A stretch of DNA of 50,000 bases from Prorocentrum cordatum (GCA_963575745.1 CAUYUJ010019616.1:1-50000); one strand, 5' to 3'; shown: positions 28,326 through 40,154, numbered from the stretch's first letter. Notes: generated from the sequence alone by a model not told the origin. Numbers and translations: made by a program.

Positions 28326-31300
28326 CATGCAGGCTGCTCAGGCGGAGTTCCATGTTGCGCGGGCCCAGTTTGGGCAGCTCGGCGCCTAGACTTCGGTTTG
28401 CGATTTCGCCCCCCCTCGCTGCCGAGTTGGTCGAGATGGGAGGCGGCGGATCACGTGCAGTTGCGCGACCCACCCAAATCTCCCACGAAAGAGACGCTGA
28501 AAAGGCGCGGGCCAAAGCATGACCCACCCGCTTGGAACTAGAGCGCGAAGCACACAACCGACGTTCCAGGACTTAGCGCATCGGCTGGGCCGGCGCTCCC
28601 AGCGAACTCCTGACACCAACGACGACGCACGGTGTCTACGACAGAGCGCCGAGCAGTTGCAGAACGATCTCACGTCCACCGAAGCCACCTTGACGGCCCA
28701 CGTCACCGACGCCAAGATCCATTTCCCTTCGCAACCTCCAGAACCCATCACCGACAGTGGCCCATACCTCGGCGATGGAAACATCCGCGCAGGGCAATCG
28801 CGGCGCGCGTCACCAGGAGCTGCCTCTGCAGCGCACTGAACGCAGATAGATCGCGCATCTCTTATGCGCGCGCCATCGCCGACGCCACCAATGCCGCCAC
28901 ATAATACGTCACAGCTTTCTCTTGGTGGCACTACCTCGGCCAATGAACCATATGCTTTCCGCATTCCTCAATTGCCACGCATTGCCCAGATACGAGCGGC
29001 AACGAATGGTCTGGTAAAACTTCGGCAGTGCGCCATGACGTCCTGCTAAGGCATGCACCTTTCTCTGCGTTGCCGAACGCCGTGACGTTGCATTTGAAGA
29101 CCTTCAGGGCAGTGGCGACTTCGAGAGCGTCGGTTGCGAGCTCGCCGCTGGCCTTTGGGCTGTTCCCACTACTGAGCTCCGTTGCCGCGCAAGGAACCTC
29201 GAAGCTAAGGAACGTGCAAGGCAGACAGATCTACTTGGCCCCCTGACAATCTTACAAGGTCACGGAAGCCGACGACACTATGCACGACTTCGAGCGTTTT
29301 CCAACTCAACCGCGTGCCAGACGACGACATCCAACGATCTGTCGTGGACTGGGACAAGCCCTTGGAATGCCGTGATCGACTGGGCACGAGTCTCTTCGAA
29401 TCATTGTTCCGAGCTCAGATCCGCAGACACCCATGGATGAAGCGAGACATGCACGACAACAACAATATGAATATCGGCGTTCGGCTACGAGCGCGCGATT
29501 TTCACCGACGTCGAGATGCGCCGGCTCGAAGGTAACCAGCGCAACCTCAAGAACGAGACAACTCGTTACGAATTGGCCGCGTTCGCTGCGAACGTGGCAG
29601 GCCGCAGAAAAAGGAAAGCAAAACCACGACGAACGGTGCAAGTAACTGCGCGCTGGCTCTCGCAACCATTCCACTCCGCGCCCCCCCCCCTAGACGCGCG
29701 TCGCAGGCCGGCGAGCACGCCCGCGAGAGACAACCCTCCACGGGGCGAGGCGCGCAATGGCCACCCAAAGGCGGAGGCGCCAAGAACTTCTGTTCCTCCA
29801 TCGAAATTGCGGCGCCTGCCCGCAACGAGACCGGCGCAGAAGGCCTCGCGTTGCAAGAAGCAGCTTCTTTGCTGATCGAGGCAAACGCTGCAAGCTGGGC
29901 AGCAGCAGCCGCGTCGCCCGCATAACGTCTGACGCCGAGGCCCCCGAAGCGAGCCCTAGCCGCGCCCGCAGTCAGCACTGCCGCACCAGGACGCCCTCTC
30001 CCGGACGCGCGGGGTGCAAACGCTGCCCCGCGCGCGGTCTCCAGAAGGCCGCGGGCGGCCCCCGCGACGACCCCGCTTTCCTTCGCGGGGCGGCAGCCGC
30101 GGACGCAGTCGAGGACGTCCACCCAGCAGCGGCGGCAGCGGCGGCAGCGGCGGACGGCCGCCCTCGATGCACTACAGGCGCCGCTCGCCTGCAGGAACGC
30201 AGCGCGGCCGACGACGAGACCGAACGCGCGAGATTCGCGACGGGACTTTCGCGGCCGCATCTGCGCGCGCCACCGCGGAACCACGACGCCACATGCGTTT
30301 CGACCTCGACAACATCGACGTCATCGCCTACCCTGTGCCCGAGCGGCGACCGGTCAAATGGCGCGCCGACGCCGGCGTGGGCGACCCCGCTATCGCGCGC
30401 GACCCGCTGCTGGACTGGCGGCGGCTGGACAGCGCCGAGGCGCCCCAAACCTGCTGGCCCGAGGCGCAGATGCGGTGCCGCGACCTTGCCACCCCAACTA
30501 GTCTTACCACGCCGCCAGCCCGGCCGTCGGGCGACGCCCCGGCGTCGGCGGCAACGCGCGCGACCGAGTCTACCACGCCGACGCGGTCAACGGCAGCGTC
30601 GTCAAGGATGTGAATCTTGGACAGTGGCTCTACGCACCGCATCCAGGACGAGGCCGACCTCGCGCGACGCGGTGCCACCGACGTGCACATGGGGCGCGAT
30701 CGTAGATTGGAAACAGCCAATTGCGACAGGATCGTGAACGAGCATCCAACTGCTCCCGCACATTGGGCCATCCAGCTCAGCCCTTGCGATGGACGGCTGT
30801 CCTTCGGCACTGTCAGCGGGCATTTGGTGCGAGACGACGGCTTCCGACAACTCTGGGATCCACAACTGGTTTACTTCTTGCAGGACCCACAGGGTCAATG
30901 GCATAAGGCCACCGAGCGCAACCGCATCCCAGAGCTCATTTCCAGCGACCTCGAGCCGATGCCACCGCCCAAGTTGTTCGCCACGTCGCGATCGCCATGG
31001 CGCCTACGACACTGACGGCAAGGTGGACATGCTGACCAGTAGCCATACATGTGTTGGTGATGCCAAAACACAGAGAACGCTCCGTCTCCAATACCGGCAA
31101 TTCATCGACCACAACCACATCATGATCATTGCCCACGCCGACGAGTTTGGGTTTCACGTTGTGAAGCTGATTGCTGGATTCGGCCAGATGCACGAGAGCT
31201 ATCGCTCATTGTCCCCGCCAGAATCCCAAAGACCGAGAGGGCGACGGAGACCTCTAAGATTGCCAGGGGTGTCGCTGATGTTGCTTTCCCGCGTTCTCCC

Positions 31301-31745
31301 TCTTGGTCCCTCCATCCGTTTGCGTGCGTGTGTTGTCAAAGATCTCTCTCGCCATTGCTCGTGAGGCTCTAATCGTTCGGGACTCATTGCGCTGCGAAAG
31401 ATGTGGGGCGACTCGGTCGCGGCCGATGTGTCACTTCAGGGACCTCTTCAGTCAACTGCTCCGTCGTGGCAACATCGGCTGGGCGACGGCCCCGCCCGCG
31501 CGCGGCAACCTGGCGCTTCTATCTGCGCGGCTGGCGCCAATTATCTCCCGCGCCTATCTGCAGAGAACGATGTCGAGGGATTTGAGTCCCCAGGGCCCTA
31601 GCCTGACCCAGGAAGCTCAGCCTCGGCGGCCGCCCCATCGCAGGGCCAGAGCATTGACGCACTCCGCGCGGACCTAGATCGCGCCCTCGAGGACGACGAG
31701 AGAGCCGAGAAGGAGGCGGCCCTCGCGGAGCAGACCGAGCAGATT
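28326..31745 (+). pseudogene. Patchwork of broken coding-like segments, function unknown
   Basis: Several frames show protein-like sequence for 100-200 bases and then stop. Examples are VEMRRLEGNQRNLKNETTRYELAAFA near 29,510, MRFDLDNIDVIAYPVPERRPVKW near 30,294, WAIQLSPCDGRLSFGTVSGH near 30,760 and YRQFIDHNHIMIIAHADEFG near 31,100. Order and strand are constant, which fits either one decayed gene or a gene with introns. I do not recognise any family. Confidence 0.35.
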
Positions 31746-32318
31746 ATGGCCGAGCATCCCGGCGCTGCCTCAGCACGCCAATCTTGCGGAGACATTGCGA
31801 TGGGCGGTCTCCCCGATCAGATGGCCGATCGGGGCTGCGAATCTCTTCCCGCCGATCTGGCCACCGATAGCGCTCGCGCTGTCCCCGATCAGGACCTCCG
31901 CGACCTTGGTCGTGAGTTGAGCGCCGGTGGAAACACCCGCGAGCGGATTGAGACACTGGCCCACTCAGGGGCACCCGAAATTCATGCGGATAAGCGGCGT
32001 TGCCAGCTCGCCGATTGCGATGGGCACACCTGCAAGATGTGTGCGAACGCTCTCCAGATCGGTGAGGCGGGCGAGGATACTGCTGTCTCCATTGCAGGCG
32101 TCAACAGTTGGATCCGTGACAATCTGAATGAGAACGTCTTGCGTCAACTAATGAGCGCAGACGCCAGCATCGGATCCACAGGTCAGAGATCCGACGACGC
32201 AACTCAGAAGAACAATATCAGGGATTTCGCCTTCAAGGCCACGATTACGCGTGATAGGGGGGTTGCCGCAGGAAGCCCATTTGCGCGCGCGCAGCGTGGC
32301 CGGCGATCACGTCCATGA
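31746..32318 (+). CDS. Hypothetical ORF, 190 aa
   Basis: The frame is open upstream of the first ATG (DLDRALEDDERAEKEAALAEQ), so this start is not certain. The protein looks helical and acidic in its first part and contains CQLADCDGHTCKMC, a cluster of four cysteines and a histidine that could bind metal. It overlaps the next ORF in another frame. No family was recognised. It may belong to the same broken or intron-split gene as 27,276-28,325. Confidence 0.3.
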   Translation: MAEHPGAASARQSCGDIAMGGLPDQMADRGCESLPADLATDSARAVPDQDLRDLGRELSAGGNTRERIETLAHSGAPEIHADKRRCQLADCDGHTCKMCANALQIGEAGEDTAVSIAGVNSWIRDNLNENVLRQLMSADASIGSTGQRSDDATQKNNIRDFAFKATITRDRGVAAGSPFARAQRGRRSRP

Positions 32319-33030
32319 AGATGTGGCAGCAGTCGTGTACCATCCGCACCAAAAAGTCGCGCTGCGCTTCCTGGGACGCCCTGTTTTCTGGCAGGAGATG
32401 ACGCATGCGCGCGCCATGAAAGACCAGCGACCCTATGCATTCGAAGACATGCAATGGGCCATGCGCCCGCATGCGGAGATTGAGGCTAAGGGCTCTGCTG
32501 GACGTAAAGATGCAGCACCTGGTGCGATGACTCGTGCTGAGCGCATGTCCAAGAGGCTCGTGACCTTCTCCGCTCCGAAGGGGGGCGAGACGGGTCAGGG
32601 CCGCGCGACCTTGGCGCAGCTCGGAGCGAGGCATCGCACTGCTGCGACCACTAGAGGGGGCGAAGCCTTCGGCAAGGGGATTGATCCTGTCGCGAAGCCC
32701 CGGTCTACCCCGCCGCCCGCACCTCCGCCGCCGCTCTGCGATGGGCCTGGCATGGGCGCTGCCTCCTCCTCGTGCGCGGCGTCTTCTGGCGGCCCTGCTC
32801 CTGGCGGCGCAGACTGGAGTGGCGGAGCTGCAGCAGCTGTCGCGCCGATCGCGGCGAGAGCGCGGAGGCCGATTACGCCGCCGCGGCGGCCGCGAGGCTC
32901 GCAGCACATGATCAGCAAGCGTACCCGGAGCGGCACTTGCAAGGCGCTCCCAGTGGCGTGGCGGCGCAACGACCTCGAGCACTACTGCGACAACGCAAAC
33001 CGCTACTGGTTATACTACCTGAACAACTGA
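32251..33030 (+). CDS. Hypothetical ORF, 259 aa
   Basis: Protein-like sequence includes FWQEMTHARAMKDQRPYAFEDM near the middle, a Pro/Ala-rich linker, and RRNDLEHYCDNANRYWLYYLNN at the end. The stop is followed by AT-rich DNA (acatgtacatatatatata), which may mark the end of a transcription unit. No domain was recognised. Confidence 0.3.
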   Translation: MIGGLPQEAHLRARSVAGDHVHEDVAAVVYHPHQKVALRFLGRPVFWQEMTHARAMKDQRPYAFEDMQWAMRPHAEIEAKGSAGRKDAAPGAMTRAERMSKRLVTFSAPKGGETGQGRATLAQLGARHRTAATTRGGEAFGKGIDPVAKPRSTPPPAPPPPLCDGPGMGAASSSCAASSGGPAPGGADWSGGAAAAVAPIAARARRPITPPRRPRGSQHMISKRTRSGTCKALPVAWRRNDLEHYCDNANRYWLYYLNN

Positions 33031-33282
33031 ACATGTACATATATATATACAGATCGATGAGAACGATTGCGCGTATATTTGGGCCGATGATGCTACTACT
33101 CGTACTAGTGGGCAAGTTGGCAATCGTGGCGATCGCAATTAAGATCGTGAGTCGTATGATCCGAATCTGTTTCGTAGATAAACAAGTTCACTTATACAAC
33201 GCTTGCATTGGTTTTCCAATGTTTGCTGCCTGGATTTACACATCGGAAGTATTACGTCGCATGCAGGTGATCTGATTTCGCA

Positions 33283-33410
33283 CATTGGCTTGTTGACAGC
33301 ATGGGCAAAAACGCATCCAGGCAAGTCGCCCGCCACAAACTTCGCACACATGTTGTTGGCACCGTGGGCATGAAACGCACCCGGCCAGGTCGCCTGCCGC
33401 AGATCTTGTA
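33283..33410. repeat. 63-bp tandem duplication with Cys-rich frame on minus
   Basis: Two 63-bp units (about 33,299 and 33,362) share gggca(a/t)(a/g)aaacgca and agtcgcc/ggtcgcc blocks. In one minus frame they read CPRCQQHVCEVCGG and FCPCCQQANVR. The period is a multiple of three. The ORF is only 62 codons, so coding status is doubtful. Confidence 0.5.
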
Positions 33411-33420
33411 GTTAATTTTG

Positions 33421-34052
33421 TCATAGCATGGCTTCATCTTCACGGGGTGTCGGTTAGCTAACAGAACGTCCTACGCACAGCATGATTATCATGACCCCTT
33501 TCAATGATCTTGTCCTAATCGGGCAATGCTGGACATGTTGCACAAGTATTTCGGGGCCTGGAGTGCCCACGTGTTTGAACATCTTATGGTCGCATCAGTT
33601 TGATCGGTCGTTGTCACAACTTTGATCACACGCGTAGTGTTGAAATTTCTAGTTGGGCAGCTCCGCCCCCACATATCCCGAGATACTGATGTTAGGGCCT
33701 GGCCAGCCTTGTGACCTATTCGTTGATTTCACATTTTTTGATCACAGCAGTGCACTCGACGCAGGGATGTTTTTGTTCTTCTCTATCGTCTCTTGCTCTC
33801 CCGACCTCGCAGCCTGTGGAAACGGGGAGCTGTCGAGGTGTGCCAACGCGTTTTTTTGGGGCGCACTTTCGGCCCGCCAGAGGCGGGTAGACTCCCCTAC
33901 GTACCCCGTGTTGCGCGGTTGGTCTGGATCTCACCTTCCTAGCCGAGTTGGGTCTCGCTTCGGGGACGCAGGGGCTGGGAATGTCTGTTCCCGACTGCCG
34001 CCTCCGTCCCCCGTGGGCCCGAGGCCAACGTGGAGCGGGCGGGATTCGGGAC

Positions 34053-34053
<1 letters not shown>
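33421..34053. other. No recognisable gene
   Basis: This is unique sequence with only shadow ORFs. A plus-strand frame from 33,653 is open for 201 codons but ends in repeat DNA and shows no family features. Confidence 0.4.

Positions 34054-34084
<31 letters not shown>
34054..34084 (+). repeat. (GT)n microsatellite
   Basis: This is a pure GT run of 31 bp that begins the second copy of the 190-bp module. Confidence 0.95.
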
Positions 34085-34087
<3 letters not shown>

Positions 34088-34269
34088 AGACGGCTCATAT
34101 TCTTTTCTTATCCATCTATCTTGCTTTATCCTCTCGGCTCGGGTATTGGACAAATGGGATATCCTGCAAGGTCCTCATGCGAGGAGGAAGGGTCCGCATC
34201 ATGTCTCATCGTCCTCTACCTACGGACCACGCGGTGGGTTCGACTTATCGGTCGCTAATTTCCGTTCAC
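34076..34269 (+). repeat. 190-bp dispersed module, copy B
   Basis: This is homologous to 26,999-27,190 (see shared blocks there), diverged at perhaps one base in five by eye, and followed by a GGCCTCTTGG array. Confidence 0.8.
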
Positions 34270-34289
34270 AGTTCCTGGGGGCCCGTCAG

Positions 34290-34790
34290 GGTGGTAGGCT
34301 GGGACTTTCGGTTCGCGTTCCCTCTCGGGGGCCCCTTTTGGGGCCGTCTTGGGGCCCTCCTGGGTCGTCATGGGCGCCTGTTGGTCCGTCCTGGGGCGTT
34401 TCTAGGCCGTCTTGGGGCCTTTTGGAGGCCCCTTGGGCCGTTTTGGGGTGGTCTTGGGGGCCTTTCGGCCGTCGCGGAGCGTGTGAAAACCGAAAAGGCG
34501 AGAACGCCAACATCCTTCAAAAGCGGAATGCAAAACATGCATTGTGCCGTTCGGGGGGGTCTTTGCGAGGCCTCTTGGGGCGCCTTGGGAGCGTTTCGCG
34601 CCATCTTGAGGCCATGTTGGGCGTCTTCGAACGATCGTTTGGCGACTCGAGGCTCTCTTGGACCGTCTTGGGTCCCTTTCTGGGACGTCATGGAAGCCTT
34701 GGAGAGCCCAATGGAGGCGCCATGGCCGCCCAGGGACCCCCCGGAAGCATGGCCGGTGCGCGCGACGAGGTGCGACCTAGAGGGGGGGGG
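34290..34790 (+). repeat. GGCCTCTTGG array with internal CCTTCAAAA motif
   Basis: Irregular repeats of ttggggccgtcttgg are interrupted at 34,506-34,523 by gccaacatccttcaaaag. This motif also recurs inside the 47.5-49.7 kb array. No gene. Confidence 0.8.
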
Positions 34791-34859
34791 CCCTTAGAAG
34801 ATCACAGAAACCATCCAAGACAGCATTTGGAATTTACCACGCCTTGACTTGCCAGGGGG

Positions 34860-35400
34860 CACGGTGGCGGTTTGCTAGCGTGGACTGCAAGCAGTAAGTT
34901 CTTGCTTTGTGGATGAGGTGTGCAGTCTACGTGGTGTAAGCTACGTTGTTGTGCAAACTGTGCGGTGCAAGCTATGTGGTACAAGCAGTGTGGTGCAAGC
35001 TTCGTAGTGTAAGCCATGCGTGCAAGCTTTGCGGCGCAAGCTACGCGGTAAGTGCTGTGCAGTGCAATCTGTGCGGCCGCCCAGGGCACGAGGCGAGCAC
35101 CTCGGCGAAATCTCGGCCGTCTCACCCAGCCCACGAGGCGCTTACGAGGCGCCCACGGGCCAGCATCAGGCGAAACCTTGGCTGACCCACCCAGCACGCA
35201 AGGCACCCACGAGCCGCCCACGGGCGGGCACCAGGCAAAACCTCGGCTGACCCACCTCGCACGAGGCGCCCACGGGCAGGCACCAGGCGGAACCTTTGCA
35301 GACCCTCCCAATACGAAACGCCCTTGAGATCCCACGGAGGGCTACAGGGCGAAACCTCGGCTGCGCCCGCCCACTACGAGGCGCCCATGGGCGCCCACCT
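34860..35400 (+). repeat. Two minisatellites: GTGCAAGCT and CACGAGGCGCCCACGGG types
   Basis: Bases about 34,930-35,075 hold short units such as gtgcaagct(a/t)(t/c)g(t/c)ggt. Bases about 35,085-35,400 hold 51-70-bp units with cccacgggc, accaggc and aacctcggctgaccca. No gene supported. Confidence 0.75.
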
Positions 35401-36221
35401 TTCCCCCCCCCCCCCCTCCCTTCCGTCCCCGGGTGGACGGTTGGGGTCGCGATGAATCTCTCGTCGCCGGGCAGAGCGGCATGCACGTACAGATTGCCAA
35501 GAGTGTTATTAGAGAGTAGCGGTCCATACGTGTGGCCCATACGGACCCAACCTGGACGGCGCTGTGGAGTATGACGCTCCTTTTGTCCAAGTCGATCCCT
35601 CCTCTCCCCTCCCTTTCTTCCTTTTGGCCGGCGCAAGGCGGGCGGGGCGCGGACGCTGTCGCCGCCGGTGTCGCTGCTGCACGGGCTGCTGCCGAGCGGG
35701 AGGGGCGCTTGGGGGCGTCCGACGTCGGCCGGCGCCACATTGGGGGGTGGTCACGGACGGAAATGTTTGGCTTAGCGTGTCGTTCCGCCGGTTCTGGCCC
35801 ACCAAGCTTTGGCGCGACATGCTATCCGGCTCCCAGCCCCCAGGCTTCAACATCCCGAGCCTCTTCGAGCCTCCCGCCCCGCGGAGCGGAGCGACACGCT
35901 GTCCGCTTGCAGGGCGCAGCGTGTCGCCAGGGTCGCCGCGGCGACATGCCATCCAAAATATCCTGACCGTATCAGAGGCAACATCAGTGTGGGGTAGGCT
36001 CAGGGGGCAGCGCGCGGCAGCCGGCACGCCCCTGGGCACGCAGAACTGGCGGTGGCCTCGTGGTTCGTCGGTTTTCCTTGCTCGAGGTCGTCGGACCGAG
36101 GCGGTTTTCCAGCATCGGGATCCTGTCCAGCAGCTGCGCTTCGCCGAGAGGGTTCTGGGGGTGCCCAGGTCGTCCCGGACGGCCGCCAGAGACCCGAGTT
36201 ATGACCCGAAAGCTAAGACCA
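35401..36221. other. No recognisable gene
   Basis: A C homopolymer run at 35,402-35,417 is followed by GC-rich unique DNA. The block aggcaacatcag...ggctcaggggg at about 35,971-36,010 resembles 36,222-36,262. Confidence 0.4.
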
Positions 36222-36574
36222 GTCAGGGGCAACGTCAGGGTAGACTCAGGGGGGAATGCATCGACCCCCCAATCCCCCGATCGTCTCCGACAGCGGCCTG
36301 GCAGCCAATCCGGCCCAGGAACACCGAATTTCTCTCGATCGAGAGTCTATCGGGCGCCGATTCCAGGTCGATGATCCTCCTGCATCGTTCCCCCGATGGG
36401 TTCTGACAGCGCAAGACGGCCTCAAGCCGGCGATCGCTGACAGCGAGAGTCGTGGACAGAGCCGCTGCGTGAGGACGAACACCGCGCGAGGTGCTTGGCC
36501 GCTGTCGGCCTCGGGCGGCCATCGCCCAGTCACAGAACGGTTCGGGCCGGGACGAGAAGCTGGCCCCACACATG
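36222..36574. repeat. Composite repeat related to 43,695-43,899
   Basis: The blocks ggggcaacg, gcatcgaccccc, cggcccaggaa and ccgattccaggtcgatg occur in the same order at 43,695-43,870. This suggests an older, diverged copy of the inverted-repeat element there. Confidence 0.6.
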
Positions 36575-36706
36575 GTTCATTTCTAAGTCTTCGAAAGTTC
36601 TTTGATTTTTTTGGGGGGCCAGGATCCTTTCATTTCTAATTGTCCTATCCCTGGCCACGGGGTGGCCAGCCAACAACTAGAAACGATCACAATTAGAAAT
36701 GAGCAC
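36575..36706. mobile_element. 132-bp short inverted-repeat element, copy A
   Basis: It starts gttcatttctaa and ends ttagaaatgagcac. The inner sequence tcttcgaaagttct and gccagga(t)cctttcatttctaa also occurs at 44,250-44,390. It is non-coding and MITE-like. Confidence 0.65.
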
Positions 36707-38039
36707 GGTGAGAAACGAACGACGTGTAGACATCGAGCGCCCCGACAGCTCGAGCGAATTCGTGCGGATTGCCGCTGCCGTGCCGTGGCGTAGCACTTGT
36801 CCAGCGAGTGGGATGGGGGAGGCATCCGCCCTCTCCCTCTGCCCGCCGGATCGAGGCTCCCCCCCGGCCCCCGTCGACGCCGTGGTGGGGGATGGGGCGA
36901 GGGGGGAGGCGGGGGAGGAGCTGGGGCCCGCCGGAGGGGGTCGGGCCTCCAGGGTGGAGGCGTTCGGGCGTTCAGTCGCCCCCCCCCGCGCGTGCTGGAG
37001 AGGGCGGAGGGACGGGGGGGCGCGCGGCTGGCGGGCGGGGGGGAGATGCGTTCCCCTCCTTTGCCTCCTCGGTGCCCCCTCTTCCGTCTCGCTCCCCCTC
37101 CTCGGTGCCGTGATGTCCTCCACGGGGCTGCGGTGCCGCTGTGGAGATGGCTGCGGGCGTGCGTGGCTGCGGGCGTGCTCGGGCGCCTGCTGCGACTGAG
37201 CCTCCGCGCTTCGGAACCGACCGAACAGTCCCAGGCAGCCCTCGCTCTCTCTCCTCCTCCTCGCCGCTCCTCGGTCTCCTCCTCCTCCTCCTCCTCCTCC
37301 TCCTCCTCCTCTTCCTCCTCCTCCCCCAGGTGCAGCAGCTGTTGCTCCAGCCTTGCCCTGGCGAGGGTTTGTCCGCGAGGCCGGACGCCACCGGTGGCGC
37401 AGGCTGGGACGCTCGTGCGACAGTGGCCTCCCTCCCCGCTCGAGGCGTGGATGCAGACAGCTTCGAGGGCGAGGCAGTGCAGGCCCCAAGGGCGCCCTCG
37501 AGGGCTCGAAGTTATTCGCGCTTCGCGGTTCGCGGTTCGGCTCCGATTCCTCCTCATCCTCTTCTTCTCCCCTGGGAGGCGGCGCGGGAGCGCGAAGTTA
37601 TTTGCACTTCGCGCTTCGCGCAGCGCCTAGCGCGAAGTTGGGAGCCCTTGAGGCCCAGAAGATCCTCGCGAAGGCCAAGGAGGACTCTCCGGATGAATGG
37701 CAGGAGAAAGCGCTAAAAGGGGGGCCAGGGCGATGCATCAGCTTGCCAGGCTTACGCAGAAATGGACCCCCCCCTGGCCTTGTTGCAAACTGAGGGGGGG
37801 CGACTCTTGCTAAGTTTGAACGCGCGCCGCCTTACCCTGCACCTGTGGAGGTGCCAGACCGCGACCACCTCACCCGTGCTAGTGCGGCCGAGATCAACAG
37901 CGCCAGTGCCAGTTTCTCCCCTCTCACCTCGCAATCCTTCGTTTGGGCCAAGTCGCAGTGCTGAGGATAACGTGTGGCACCAGGCGGCCAAAGCGGAAGT
38001 TTGGCGAGGGCCCTGTTTGTTGCGTTTAGGAGCCTAGTA
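36707..38039. other. GC-rich region with (TCC)n; no recognisable gene
   Basis: A (TCC)n tract spans about 37,255-37,325. Two related palindromic blocks (gaagttatt(c/t)gc(g/a)cttcgcg) lie at 37,508 and 37,595. A plus frame near 37,640-37,710 reads LGALEAQKILAKAKEDSPDEW, and 37,800-37,930 reads like diverged protein (VPDRDHLTRASAAEINS). These may be parts of the decayed LINE that follows. Confidence 0.4.
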
Positions 38040-39950
38040 TGAGGCCAACCCGTATTTCGCGTTATCAGGTCTACCAGCGGGTGACATCTTCAATGATTGG
38101 TTCGTGCGTGTCTACAGCCTGTCTGCTGTTGACCAGTTCACATCTGAAGCCACCTGCTGGTCTCTCTGCCGTCCCACGTGGATGACGAGTCGCGCACGAC
38201 AGAAGATGACAGCGATATCGAGGTGTTTGATAGGATATCCAAGGCTGCGGCGGCCATGCCCATCATTTTCCGCGATCGCTTTATAGTGCGGCTGCAGGGC
38301 GACACGCTCACAACGTTCGCTAGCTCGCTCCCGCTTGCGCGCAAGCTCGGCAGGCTGCGCAGCAGCATGGCGGATACTGCCACCAACAGTGCTGCATCGG
38401 CGGTGGGGCAGACACGGTCGACCCGACATGCCCCTTGGAAACGTAAGCAAATGTTTCAACATGTCCCCGAGACACAGAGTTTTGATGAAGTATCGTGACA
38501 GATTGCCCCGCCAGAAGAACCGAATCTGCAAGATGCACAAGGCGGGGTGTGACGTCAGATGCTATGTTCGGTCTTGCTCTTGTCGGCATGGATGAGCAGG
38601 CAATGGAACAAGCCCAAAAGGGTGCTGCTGGCGCGCAGGCCGCCGTACTACCACAGGATTCCGTCATATGCCAAGTTAGCTTTTTGGGGGGACCCCGTCT
38701 GGAGGGCTGGGGTGGTCCCTGCTTTGCATTGGGCCCATATATTCTGGACTGCGCTTACGTGCCCTGCCACGGGTTATTACAACTCTGAAGCGTTGTGTCA
38801 GATACGGATGGCCGTCCCTAATGGAGAAGGCGGTTCTTGGAAGATCTCGCGCTGGCCCTCCAGAGAACATCTTTCCTGTAGGTGGGCAGTCGCAGTCTGC
38901 TCTGAGGTGGTGGGATGACCACGAGGGCGTGGTCCATCTCGGTTTCGATTCCCCCTCCCTTGTGGCTCAACTTCTCCAACTCGGGACTCAGAGGCACCAT
39001 GAAAAGGGTTGTCGCGGATCTGACCCCCATGTTTGGAGGGCAGAGGGTTTGCACGGGCCCGCTGGCCAAACTCCTGGGACTTTCCAATAAGAATTTGAGC
39101 ACGAGAGAAGTATATGGCTGTCACCGCGTTCTGCGCAGGCATATGGGCACGCGCCGAAGCCAGGGTCGCTGGCTATGGGTGTGACGGCAGATGTCTTGTG
39201 TGCGCTTGGCCCGACGGGGTCAAGCATCGAATCTGGGAGTGTGACAGCCCCGGAGTTGTTCAGGCTCGTGAGGAGGCCGTTAGTAATCGCCCCCATTGGC
39301 TACAGGAGGCGGCCGAACGTGACGACCGCTGCTTCTGAGAGGAGCTCAAGTGGAACCACCCTGGGCCTCAATTCCCACCTCCATGTACTGATCCTAGCCC
39401 CCATCTGTATGATCCCTCTGGACATTGAATCCCTTGGGTTCCCTGGACCTTCGGGGTCTTGACGTGTGTATGGACGGTTCATGCTCTCGGCATGTCATCC
39501 GTGATCTACCCCGTGCCGCCTATGCTTTGGGTGTTCCTGGACGCTGCAGGTGATGTTCAAGCCTTCGCCAAAAGAACTCTGTGGTGGGACGTGCTCCAGC
39601 AGACGCCGCAGGCTGCAAAGCACCAGGCCATGGACGTCCTTCCTCTGCTTGTTGAGTACAGCGGTGGCAGATACTCGTTTGACGCAACGGTGACCCAGCT
39701 GTTGTAACGCCTCATCGCAACACCAGGTGTCCCACAAGCACGGCTACGCGGGGATGCGTCGACGAGCCCAATTCTATGAGAAGAAGGGCCACGAGGTCCG
39801 TGTCTTCCATTCCCTCGCTCATGGACCTCAAGAAGTCCTCGGCAGCCTCCCTGGACCCCAACAGCGGAACGGTTTGGCAACCTCTATGCTGACTCGTTAG
39901 CCAGGCACGCCCTCCTCCTCCACCCTCAACCTTCCCCGGCTTTCCATTAA
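38040..39950 (+). pseudogene. Decayed LINE retrotransposon of a second family, plus strand
   Basis: A frame near 38,085-38,190 reads AGDIFNDWFVRVYSLSAVDQF, and VDDESRTT follows in another frame at 38,178, which fits reverse transcriptase motifs B and C. FRDRFIVRLQGDTLTTFASSLPLARKL follows, as in dinoflagellate LINE reverse transcriptases. A CX2CX7HX4C finger (CLVCAWPDGVKHRIWEC) lies near 39,205. RNase H begins at 39,460 (LDVCMDGSCSRHVIRDL) and ends near 39,895 (GNLYADSLARHAL). At least six frame changes are needed, so the element is dead. The finger and RNase H differ from the LINE in the tandem array, so it is a separate family. Confidence 0.7.
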
Positions 39951-40154
39951 TTAGCTCGTGCGTAGATAGAACAGCTAGTTTTCGCGGCCCGTGTCATGGC
40001 CAAGGTGGTATGTACCTGTCTCTCAGATCGGCTTGAGCGGAGCCAGCTATGACCTAGGTTTAAATGCCTCTGGTCTGGCGGTTGGCACCACTGGGAGTCT
40101 CAAGAGGAGGGCCGCGCTAGGTATTTGAGGTGCTTTCAGATTTGGACTGAAGAC

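Noticed and set aside
36583-37557. 324-aa minus ORF with a poly-Glu run
   Set aside because: It is GC-rich DNA with a TCC tract; low complexity and no domain.
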